Position numbers and translations under genes: made by a program
Notes under the pieces: generated by a model
What the model saw: only the letters and a program-made list of their open reading frames with translations
Database searches by the model: none
What the model was told of the DNA's origin: nothing
DNA from: Desulfobacterales bacterium
GTDB lineage: Bacteria > Desulfobacterota > Desulfobacteria > Desulfobacterales > SURF-7
Reading direction: 5' to 3'
Length of the DNA stretch: 53,413 bases
NCBI GenBank assembly: GCA_028277765.1
Contig: JANQFQ010000068.1
Coordinates: 1 to 53,413 of the forward strand
In this document: in pieces, positions 26,254 through 33,880 of the stretch
Position numbering within the stretch: the first letter of the stretch is position 1
How the letters are laid out: every line of letters begins with the position of its first letter

Positions 26254-28005
26254 ATGGAAATTAGAAAAAAGAAGAAAATATTTTACAAGTTCCTTATTTT
26301 TTTACTACCGCTTCTTATAATTTCTATTATTGTCACCAGTGTTATTCTTTCAGCAGCCAGTCATATCTATTTCCGCAAAACAGTACAGCAGGATTACAGG
26401 AATATTCTAAAAAGCTCAACCGGTGAAATACGAATTTTTATGGAAAGCGCAAAGCAGAGTATGCAGGGCCTTGCATTGGGTATAGCATCTACTAAGATGG
26501 ATCAGTGGCAAAAAGAGATGGCACTGACAGCTTTCCTTCAGGCCAATCCTCAGTTTGTATCAGTATCTATACTCTCTCTTGACGGTAAAAGGAAGGTGTC
26601 AACCGATCTCACAGGAAAGATAGATATTAACCATGACAGTGAAACCTTTAAAAAAGCGATTTCAGGCAGGCAGGCTGTTTCAGGTGTTATTTTAATTGAA
26701 AACGATTTTCCCCATACACATGTTGCGACACCTATGATACGCCTTGGAAAGACATCTGAAATTCTATGGGGAGAACTGAATCTTAAATCTGCCTGGGATG
26801 TGCTTGAGGGGATAACCATCGGACGGACAGGCCGGATATATATTATGGATATGTCCGGAAGGTACCTGGCACACCGGGAGATTGAGCGGGTTGTCAAAAC
26901 ATCCCTTTTTGACAAGCCGGACATATTAGAAAGTTTGCGAACTTCCACTACGCCGGTTGAATGGAATGACATCAGGGACGGAACAATGTATATCTGTATG
27001 GGGGAATATGTTTCCGATCTTAAATGGATTGTTGTTCTGAGCCAGAAACGTTCTGAAGTCTATGGCTATTTGTACTTGAATCTTTACCTGGCGGTTTTTG
27101 CCACATGTGCGGTATGTCTTGTGGCCATTCTTTTAGGATGGAACTGGATCAAGCGGTTGCTGGCCCCTGTGCAGATGCTCCACAACCAGGTGAAGCTGAT
27201 AGGAGATGGAAATCTTGAAAAGAAAATATCCCTTGAAACAGAGGATGAGATCAGTGATCTTGGTGAAGCGTTTAACCGTATGACTGATTCTCTTAAAGAA
27301 TATATCAGCAGAGAACTTGAACACACAAAGGCGCTTTATCACGCAAAGAACCTTGCGTCGCTGGGAACTGCCTCCAGTAAAGTAACCCATGAGGTGAGCA
27401 ATTTTTTAGGTGTTGTCAGCATGAGCCTTTCAAAGATCAAGGAAGAGACGCTTAGTGAGAAAGGGAAGAGAGCTCTGGAAATAATCGAAAGGGATTCTGA
27501 TCATTTAAGCAAATTCATCGTGGATTTTCTGCAATTTGCCAGAAAACCAGAGCTTAACTTGAGTGAAATAAAAATTGACAATATAATAAACGAAGTTGTG
27601 GAAGTACTTCAGCCGGCCGCCTTACAGAAAGAGATTCATATCGATCTTGAATGGAATCAAGACATACATGCTATTAACGTGGATTATAGCCTTATGTATC
27701 AGGTAATAAATAACCTTGTAAAGAACGGCATTGAAGCAACACCAAAGTCAGGAGCGGTTTTAATTCGCGGGGTTAAAGAAGACGGACATCTTATCATCGC
27801 CATAGAAGACACAGGGCATGGAATGGAACCTGAAGTGATTGAACAGATCTTTGATCCGTTTTTTACGACCAAGGGAAAAGGAAAGGGGACCGGTCTTGGA
27901 ATGACCATCGTTAAAACCATCATTGAAGCTCATCGCGGAACAATTGAATGTGCAAGCGATATCAACAAGGGCACCACTTTTGTTTTAAGACTGCCACTGG
28001 AATAG
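26254..28005 (+). CDS. Sensor histidine kinase (dCache-HAMP), partner of the sigma-54 regulator
   Basis: A 583-residue membrane kinase. Helix 1 is at about residues 10-37. The extracytoplasmic sensor (38-270) has the dCache pattern of small-molecule sensors (FVSVSILSLDGKRKVSTDLTGK; IYIMDMSGRYLAHREI). Helix 2 is at about 272-296, HAMP at about 297-350. The phospho-acceptor is H379 in VTHEVSNFLG, followed by an ATPase domain with NLVKNGIEATP (N box), DTGHGM and GKGTGLGM (G boxes). NtrB/AtoS-type kinases of this kind normally pair with NtrC-type regulators, and the only one in the window is at 18423. By context it may sense the peptide, its metal complex or the stress that calls for it. That link is inference. 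The HxxxxN phospho-acceptor context has Val-Ser where many kinases have Ile-Arg. Confidence 0.9.
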   Translation: MEIRKKKKIFYKFLIFLLPLLIISIIVTSVILSAASHIYFRKTVQQDYRNILKSSTGEIRIFMESAKQSMQGLALGIASTKMDQWQKEMALTAFLQANPQFVSVSILSLDGKRKVSTDLTGKIDINHDSETFKKAISGRQAVSGVILIENDFPHTHVATPMIRLGKTSEILWGELNLKSAWDVLEGITIGRTGRIYIMDMSGRYLAHREIERVVKTSLFDKPDILESLRTSTTPVEWNDIRDGTMYICMGEYVSDLKWIVVLSQKRSEVYGYLYLNLYLAVFATCAVCLVAILLGWNWIKRLLAPVQMLHNQVKLIGDGNLEKKISLETEDEISDLGEAFNRMTDSLKEYISRELEHTKALYHAKNLASLGTASSKVTHEVSNFLGVVSMSLSKIKEETLSEKGKRALEIIERDSDHLSKFIVDFLQFARKPELNLSEIKIDNIINEVVEVLQPAALQKEIHIDLEWNQDIHAINVDYSLMYQVINNLVKNGIEATPKSGAVLIRGVKEDGHLIIAIEDTGHGMEPEVIEQIFDPFFTTKGKGKGTGLGMTIVKTIIEAHRGTIECASDINKGTTFVLRLPLE

Positions 28006-28113
28006 TATGTTATTTCTTGCTTTTTCCAGCTTATTCTTGACCATCTGAGCTTTCAGTGATACAATTTGTCAAAGAAACAGGTGCTAAGCAGTTCAACGGG
28101 GATTATCAATTAT

Positions 28114-28506
28114 ATGGTAGATAAAACTAAAAATCCTATTGAACGTCGAAAGCATATCCGCTATCCAGTTAGAGGTGGTGTTTACGCAACACTGCATCCT
28201 ACTCATGAAATGCTGGGGCCTGTTATCAATGTCAGTGAAGGGGGGCTGGCCTTTCATTATTATCCTGCATTTGAAGAAATTAGGGGTGTTGGAAAGACTC
28301 GAGAAACAGCAGAGTTATCAATTTTTTCGACCACCTTTGGTTTTATTATGGACGGGATCAGGATAAAAATTGTGTCTGATGTAGAATCAAATAAACGCCA
28401 GCCGGGCAGTCAAATGAAGAGACGCTGCGGCATCCAGTTCATGCACAAAGATGGCGTTGAAAAAGTAAAACTGGATAACCTTATTCAGACAATTAAACGA
28501 ACATAG
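28114..28506 (+). CDS. PilZ domain protein
   Basis: A 130-residue single-domain PilZ protein, a cyclic-di-GMP receptor type. The binding signature is intact: ERRKHIRYPV (RxxxR) near the start and NVSEGGLAF (N/DxSxxG) about 30 residues later. It ends with a KLDNLIQTIKR helix. A TTG at 28066 would add sixteen residues without a ribosome-binding site; GGGGAT about ten bases before the ATG at 28114 makes that the better start. It lies just behind the kinase gene but converges on the next gene with only two bases between the stops. Diguanylate cyclase and HD-GYP genes occur elsewhere in the window. Confidence 0.85.
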   Translation: MVDKTKNPIERRKHIRYPVRGGVYATLHPTHEMLGPVINVSEGGLAFHYYPAFEEIRGVGKTRETAELSIFSTTFGFIMDGIRIKIVSDVESNKRQPGSQMKRRCGIQFMHKDGVEKVKLDNLIQTIKRT

Positions 28507-28508
28507 AA

Positions 28509-30848
28509 TTAAAGATCTAGCGCTTTTCGTACTTTCCGTAACAATAATCTTGGGGTGAATGGTTTTTGGATAAATTGCATGCCATCCTCTAATACTCCAT
28601 GATGAACAATAGCATCATCAGTATATCCTGACATATAAAGTATCCTCAACTCAGGTGTTACTTTCATAAGACGTTCGGCTAACTCTCTGCCGTTCATACC
28701 GGGCATTATTACATCAGTAATAATAAGATTAATCTTGTCATTATTCTGCCCGTAGAATTCAACAGCTTTTTTGCTATTAGCCACTTCTTTTACCTGATAC
28801 CCTGCTTCTGATAGAATCTGATTAACTGTTTTTCGTGTACTTTCATCGTCTTCAACAAGTAGTATAGATTCTGATCCAGTCAGTTTTTCTGAAGTTTCAG
28901 TCTTCTTCTTCGCAAAAGCATCCTGTTCTTCATCCCAAATCGGCAGATAAATTTTTAATGAAGTTCCTACTCCCTTTTCACTATATATCCATATATATCC
29001 ATGGTTCTGTTTGACAATTCCATATGTGGTGGCCAGCCCCAGGCCTGTCCCTTTTTCATCTTTCTTTGTTGTAAAAAAGGGCTCAAACACCTTTGATCTA
29101 ACATCATCATCCATCCCTTCTCCATTATCACTTATGGTCAGCAATATATAGTTCCCCGGAGAGATTGAAACATGGTTTGTTGCATAAGCCTCATCAATAT
29201 AACTGTTTTTCGTCTCGATCGTAAGCTTTCCTCCGTTAGGCATGGCGTCTCTTGCATTAATGGCCAGGTTTATTATTATCTGTTCCATCTGACCGATATC
29301 AGCCTTGATATTCCCCAAATCAGGTTCAAGATAATGGACCAGCTCTATATCTTCGCCAATGATGCGACCCAGCATTTTTCTGATATTTTCAATGACATCA
29401 TTCAGATTAAATACAGTTAGTTCCAAGGTCTGTTTGCGTGCAAATGCCAGGAGCTGACGGGTAAGATTAGCGCACCGGTATCCTGAAGCCCTTATCTCCT
29501 TAAGCTGCTCATGGGAAGGATGGTTTGGATCTAAATTCATTAGCATTAATTCACTGAGCCCGAGTATGGTCGTTAAAGCATTATTGAAGTCATGGGCTAT
29601 TCCACCTGCTAACCTCCCGACAGCTTCCATCTTTGCTGCCTGCATCAGCTGCTTTTCAAGTGTTTTGCGCTCTGTGATGTCTCGGGAAGTTCCAATTATT
29701 CTGAATGGATTTCCATCCTGGTCAAGGAGCAATGACGTTTTAGTCTCTATCCAGACACAATGTCCTTCTTTGTGATACAGCTGTAGTTCCATCACTTGAT
29801 TCTTTGTGGAATCATCTGGCTCTGATTGCGCTCCTGTCCGGACCTTTTCAAAGATCTTAAGCGATTTTTCAAGAGATTCCGGCGGCATGACCTCTTCCAT
29901 GGGCTGCTTTTTCACTTCTTCAATTGTATACCCCCTTATCTTTTGGACAGCCGGACTTATATAAACACAATTAAGGTCCATATCCATAACGAAAATAATG
30001 TCGGTTGCGTTCTCAGCAATCAGGCGATACTTTTCTTCACTTTCCCGCAGTTCTTCTTCAATTTTAATTTGTTCTGAGATATCCCTAGCTGATTCAATCA
30101 CATGCGTTATATCCCCTTCTTCATTTTGAAGCGGCGAAAGCAGTATATCTACATCAACTGTTTTGCCGTTCTTTTTTTTATGAACATGACGGCATTTGCG
30201 TGATTCTCCTGTTATAAACACTTCATCCAGCAGGCAGTCAATCCCATAATTATCACACGGCACTGAGTAACCGTGATTCACTTCAAAACAGAAACGCCCG
30301 ACAACCTCCTCTCGGCTGTAACCTGTAGTGGCCAGAGTGGTATTGTTGATATCGGTAATGCGATAGTCACGATCAATAACAACGATGTCTTCTTGGAGGT
30401 TATTTATCATCGAACGGAAATAGCGCTCTGCTTTCTCCAGGCCTTTTTCTGCTTGGATGCGCTGCATCCGGACTTCGGCTTCACGCAACTCACGTTCTAT
30501 AGCAGGAATAAGCCGTTTCAGGCTGCTCTTCATAATATAATCATGCGCGCCAGCCTTCATAGCATTTACTGCGATATCTTCGCCGATATCGCCAGAAACA
30601 ATGATGTAGGGAATATCTTTTCCGCTTTCATTTTTGATTTTCAGCCCGTCAAGAGCATTGAATTGGGGCATTGAATAATCCGCAATAATGATATCCCAGG
30701 TTGCATCAGCCAGTGCGCTTTTCATGTCAGCAGCTGTCTGTACCCGAACAGAGGTTGCATCATAGCCGCCCCTGCGCAGCTCTCTTAAAAGCAGAAGGTA
30801 GTCGTCCTCGTTGTCTTCTAGGGCGAGTAGCCGGAGGGGGATGCTCAT
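28509..30848 (-). CDS. Hybrid histidine kinase, REC-PAS-PAS-HK-REC
   Basis: A 779-residue cytoplasmic hybrid kinase. An N-terminal receiver has its acceptor at D57 (IIIADYSMPQF). PAS 1 spans about residues 140-265 and contains a Cys/His-rich insert: C187, C198, C205, C219, H221 and H223. PAS 2 spans about 270-395. The kinase core has H419 in GGIAHDFNNAL, N box NLAINARDAMP, DNGEGMDDD and GTGLGLATTYG. A C-terminal receiver carries ITDVIMPGMNG. It is the last gene of a three-gene minus-strand set with a receiver-only protein and a membrane kinase. The presence of N- and C-terminal receivers suggests a phosphorelay. It ends within two bases of the PilZ stop on the other strand. Confidence 0.93.
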   Translation of the reverse strand: MSIPLRLLALEDNEDDYLLLLRELRRGGYDATSVRVQTAADMKSALADATWDIIIADYSMPQFNALDGLKIKNESGKDIPYIIVSGDIGEDIAVNAMKAGAHDYIMKSSLKRLIPAIERELREAEVRMQRIQAEKGLEKAERYFRSMINNLQEDIVVIDRDYRITDINNTTLATTGYSREEVVGRFCFEVNHGYSVPCDNYGIDCLLDEVFITGESRKCRHVHKKKNGKTVDVDILLSPLQNEEGDITHVIESARDISEQIKIEEELRESEEKYRLIAENATDIIFVMDMDLNCVYISPAVQKIRGYTIEEVKKQPMEEVMPPESLEKSLKIFEKVRTGAQSEPDDSTKNQVMELQLYHKEGHCVWIETKTSLLLDQDGNPFRIIGTSRDITERKTLEKQLMQAAKMEAVGRLAGGIAHDFNNALTTILGLSELMLMNLDPNHPSHEQLKEIRASGYRCANLTRQLLAFARKQTLELTVFNLNDVIENIRKMLGRIIGEDIELVHYLEPDLGNIKADIGQMEQIIINLAINARDAMPNGGKLTIETKNSYIDEAYATNHVSISPGNYILLTISDNGEGMDDDVRSKVFEPFFTTKKDEKGTGLGLATTYGIVKQNHGYIWIYSEKGVGTSLKIYLPIWDEEQDAFAKKKTETSEKLTGSESILLVEDDESTRKTVNQILSEAGYQVKEVANSKKAVEFYGQNNDKINLIITDVIMPGMNGRELAERLMKVTPELRILYMSGYTDDAIVHHGVLEDGMQFIQKPFTPRLLLRKVRKALDL

Positions 30849-30860
30849 AGGGGTTTCTCC

Positions 30861-31304
30861 TTATTGCGGTGGCGGTTCATTCAGGATGAGCCAGTACAGG
30901 CCCAGTTGTCCTACTGCATCGCTAAATTGATTAAAGGCAATTGGTTTTCTTACATAGGAGTTGGCGCCCAGCTTATAACCGTTCATCATGTCCATCTCTT
31001 CATCAGACGAGGTGAGGATGACCACAGGCAGCATCTTTGTCCGCTCATCCTCCCGGATTCTCTGCAGAACCTCCAGTCCGTCAATCCTGGGCATTTTAAG
31101 ATCCAGGAGTATCACCTGAGGCAGGTTGTTAACATCTCTGCCCTCATAGGCTCCGGTTCCGAACAGGTAATCCAGGGCTTCGACACCGTCCCTGGCTACA
31201 ATCAATTCGTTAGCCACATTGCTTTTTCTGAGCGCCCTTTTTGTAAGTTCCACATCGTCGGGGTTATCTTCCACCAGTAAAATCACTTTTTCTTTAATCA
31301 CCAT
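30861..31304 (-). CDS. Rcp1-like receiver-only response regulator
   Basis: A 147-residue receiver of the Rcp1 type, which pairs with phytochrome-like and related kinases. It has LLVEDNPDDVELTKRAL at the start, the acceptor Asp in VILLDLKMPRIDGLEVL, LTSSDEE and the Lys in SYVRKPI. The loop containing TGAYEGRDVNNLP between helix 3 and strand 3 is characteristic of this group. It lies between two kinase genes (12 bases to the hybrid kinase, 21 bases from the membrane kinase), so it very likely receives phosphate from the upstream kinase. Confidence 0.93.
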   Translation of the reverse strand: MVIKEKVILLVEDNPDDVELTKRALRKSNVANELIVARDGVEALDYLFGTGAYEGRDVNNLPQVILLDLKMPRIDGLEVLQRIREDERTKMLPVVILTSSDEEMDMMNGYKLGANSYVRKPIAFNQFSDAVGQLGLYWLILNEPPPQ

Positions 31305-31325
31305 AGTCTTCCCATTTCCTCATTT

Positions 31326-33428
31326 CTAAATTGTAAAATAAAAAGTTGCTCCTTTGCCAGACTCTGCCTCGGCCCATATCCGGCCGCCGTGACGGTGGAT
31401 GATTCTCTGTACCGTGGCCAGGCCGATTCCCGTCCCTGGGAATTCATCGCTAGAGTGCAATCGCTGGAATGCACCAAACAGCTTTTCTGCATAGGCCATG
31501 TTAAAACCCGCCCCATTGTCTTGAACAAAATAAACGAGTTCGGAGTCACTTCCATCTTCGTTTGACATATTCTGCATTTGACATGCGCCGAAAGTTATCG
31601 TTGCCGGTTGTTTTTTCTCGGTAAACTTCCAGGCGTTTCCCAGCAGGTTTTCCAAGGCGATCTTCAGGAGTCGCTCATCCCCTTCTACGGTTAAACTTTC
31701 AGATATTATAAACTCTGCCTGGCGTTCTGGTTGCTCTTTTTTTAGTTCTGAAACGATATCCTGTGAAAGGAGGCTTAAGTTCACTGTCTTGCATGCCATT
31801 TCACTTCGTGTAATCCGTGAAAGCTTTAAAATATCGTCTATGAGTTGCGCCATTCTTCCTGTAGCCTTGCATATCCGATCTATGTAGCCCTTGCCCTGTT
31901 CGTCCAGTTTATCAGAGCAGTCTTCTAAAAGCGCCATGGAAAAACCTTCCATACTCCTCAGAGGCGTCCGCAAGTCGTGCGAAATCGAATATGCAAATGC
32001 TTCCAGTTCCTTTTTGGAAACCTCAAGGGCTGTGCTTTTTGCCTTTAACTGCATCATCGTCTCTCTATGTTGCCGGCTGACCATCATGATGGTAGCCAGT
32101 CTGCTCAGGATATCTGAATCTGCCTTTGAATACCCTCCCGATTTATTCGCAACTGCCACCATGCCGACCACATCTTCTTCCTTATTTTTCAGCGGAACAC
32201 CAAGAAAACGCTCGATGGGCACATGTCCTTCAGGACAGCCGCATCGGTCAGAATGGGCACTCAGGTCATTACAGATAAGCGGTTTGCCGTGTAACATGGG
32301 CCAGCCCCACACCCCGCGAATAGCCATTCCTGTTGACAGTTCCCACGTTAAGGCCTCGGGAAAAGCACAATCCTGTATCGTCTGACTATCATAAGTCGTC
32401 GTGTCATACTTTCCGTGTTCGTTTATAACACCAATCATTCCGTAAGCACTATCAGTTGCTGTCAGACACGCATTCAGAACCCGCTTCTCCGTCTCTGCAT
32501 CGTCCAGTTCATCATGGAGAATACTGTTTATGATATCGGTGACAGCCGTGAATTCTTTATCCCGTCGGTCTTCGGTCCGTTTGAGTTCCTCAAGGTTTCT
32601 TTCGAGTTCAGATGTACGTTCCTGAACCCTCAATTCAAGTTCATTGTTAGCTTTTTTGAGTGCGTCCTCAGCTCTCTCCCGGCCCTGAAAATTGAGCACA
32701 AGGCGCCGGCCTCCAAGTAAAATGATACTCAGCCCAGCGAACCACAAAATGGCATACCCTGAAAAATTAGATACCAGACGTGATTTTGTCAATTTCCACA
32801 ATGGGGCCATGGGGACGGATACACTAATACCGCCGCGGATATCACCGGTTTTATATCCCTGGGATGCATGGCATTTAAGACAGTTCTTTTCCGTGATCAT
32901 GGGACGCATCAGCCGCATATAAGAAGCATTGTCGATATCTTCAACAGAACTGATTTCAGTTGCCCCATCCTGTTGAAAAGCATTAAGGACCTTTACCTCC
33001 CAAGGATCCGGAGCATTTTCAGGACGGATAGGGGTGAGGCTGGTTATATGGCCGCGCAGACCATACTGCTTTTGTCCCAGTTCTTGGACCTGACGGGTCA
33101 TATACGCTGGATTCATAAGGGTCAATTGACGACCTAAAGGGGTGGTAAGGTTGCGTTCTTTGATGTGAGAAAGATACGGACTTGCCGGTGTATGGTCGCT
33201 TACAGGGACATAGACCCCGCCGTGATGGGCGGCCCATCTTCTGTAAACCAGGTCTTTTTCAAAGGAGGTCGTGGCATAATGGTAAGCTATATTGTGGGTT
33301 TCCCGCTTGTGGTCGTTATAATTCCACAAAAGGACTAAAATGATAAAAGCGGTCCAGACAACCATTAAGGCCCATATATATTGTTTTAGATGGAGAGGAT
33401 AACGTTCAGGTTTGATAGCTTCATTCAT
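31326..33428 (-). CDS. Membrane sensor kinase with DUF3365 (c-type heme motif) and GAF
   Basis: A 700-residue sensor kinase. Helix 1 is at about residues 17-34. An extracytoplasmic DUF3365/Tll0287-like domain (35-215) contains a CxxCH heme-attachment motif at C183-C186-H187 in KNCLKCHASQGY. Helix 2 is at about 222-240, followed by a coiled coil. A GAF domain (about 290-450) contains Cys-rich SDRCGCPEGH. The kinase core reads FAYSISHDLRTPLRSM, ENLLGNAWKFT, DNGAGFNM and GTGIGLATVQRI. The domain set suggests a redox- or gas-sensing kinase acting through a periplasmic heme. The HisKA region is of the type that pairs with Rcp1-like receivers, and one is encoded 21 bases downstream. Confidence 0.92.
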   Translation of the reverse strand: MNEAIKPERYPLHLKQYIWALMVVWTAFIILVLLWNYNDHKRETHNIAYHYATTSFEKDLVYRRWAAHHGGVYVPVSDHTPASPYLSHIKERNLTTPLGRQLTLMNPAYMTRQVQELGQKQYGLRGHITSLTPIRPENAPDPWEVKVLNAFQQDGATEISSVEDIDNASYMRLMRPMITEKNCLKCHASQGYKTGDIRGGISVSVPMAPLWKLTKSRLVSNFSGYAILWFAGLSIILLGGRRLVLNFQGRERAEDALKKANNELELRVQERTSELERNLEELKRTEDRRDKEFTAVTDIINSILHDELDDAETEKRVLNACLTATDSAYGMIGVINEHGKYDTTTYDSQTIQDCAFPEALTWELSTGMAIRGVWGWPMLHGKPLICNDLSAHSDRCGCPEGHVPIERFLGVPLKNKEEDVVGMVAVANKSGGYSKADSDILSRLATIMMVSRQHRETMMQLKAKSTALEVSKKELEAFAYSISHDLRTPLRSMEGFSMALLEDCSDKLDEQGKGYIDRICKATGRMAQLIDDILKLSRITRSEMACKTVNLSLLSQDIVSELKKEQPERQAEFIISESLTVEGDERLLKIALENLLGNAWKFTEKKQPATITFGACQMQNMSNEDGSDSELVYFVQDNGAGFNMAYAEKLFGAFQRLHSSDEFPGTGIGLATVQRIIHRHGGRIWAEAESGKGATFYFTI

Positions 33429-33880
33429 AAGTAATTTCCTGTTATTATCGAAAGCCCACTATCTAAAATAAAAACACAAGGATTAATCTCACGCTAAGGC
33501 GCGAAGATATTTTTTGCCATGGGTCGTCGTTAAAAACTATGGCCCACAAGCAGCCCCACACAGGCATACGAAGGCACTTATGGATGACAGAATTTGAACG
33601 AATGTTTTTCTTTCAGTCCTCAGCCTTTAGCACTCAGTCCTATATTGCGGAGCCTGATAAACGAAAATCCCCTGTCGAGGGGCCGACTCTATTTCGCGTT
33701 TCGGTCTTCACTTCAGAGATCAAATAAACAGGAAAGCTATATTTATCTATGACACACGTTTCTATATCTTCTCTTAATCCTTCTGTGGCAGGAAATTCTG
33801 GGTACAGTATTATAAGACCCTTTATTTTATTATCAAATTTTAAAAATTTATCAATATAATTATAATGCTGCCGGCTATGC
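33429..33880. other. Gene-poor stretch with repeat remnants
   Basis: About 450 bases between two minus-strand genes. Bases 33487-33508 resemble an ACGCTAAGGCGCGAAG repeat. Bases 33614-33640 hold CAGTCCTCAGCC and GCACTCAGTCC words. Bases 33645-33665 carry the GCGGAGCCTGATAAACG element seen near 200, 13970 and 46920. Bases about 33700-33890 stay open on the minus strand in the frame after the patatin stop (residues such as LIILYPEFPATEGLRED), which may be a decayed gene end. Confidence 0.5.

Noticed and set aside
31891..32385. 164-codon plus-strand frame inside the heme-motif kinase gene
   Set aside because: Antisense to conserved HisKA and GAF regions, with shadow-like composition.
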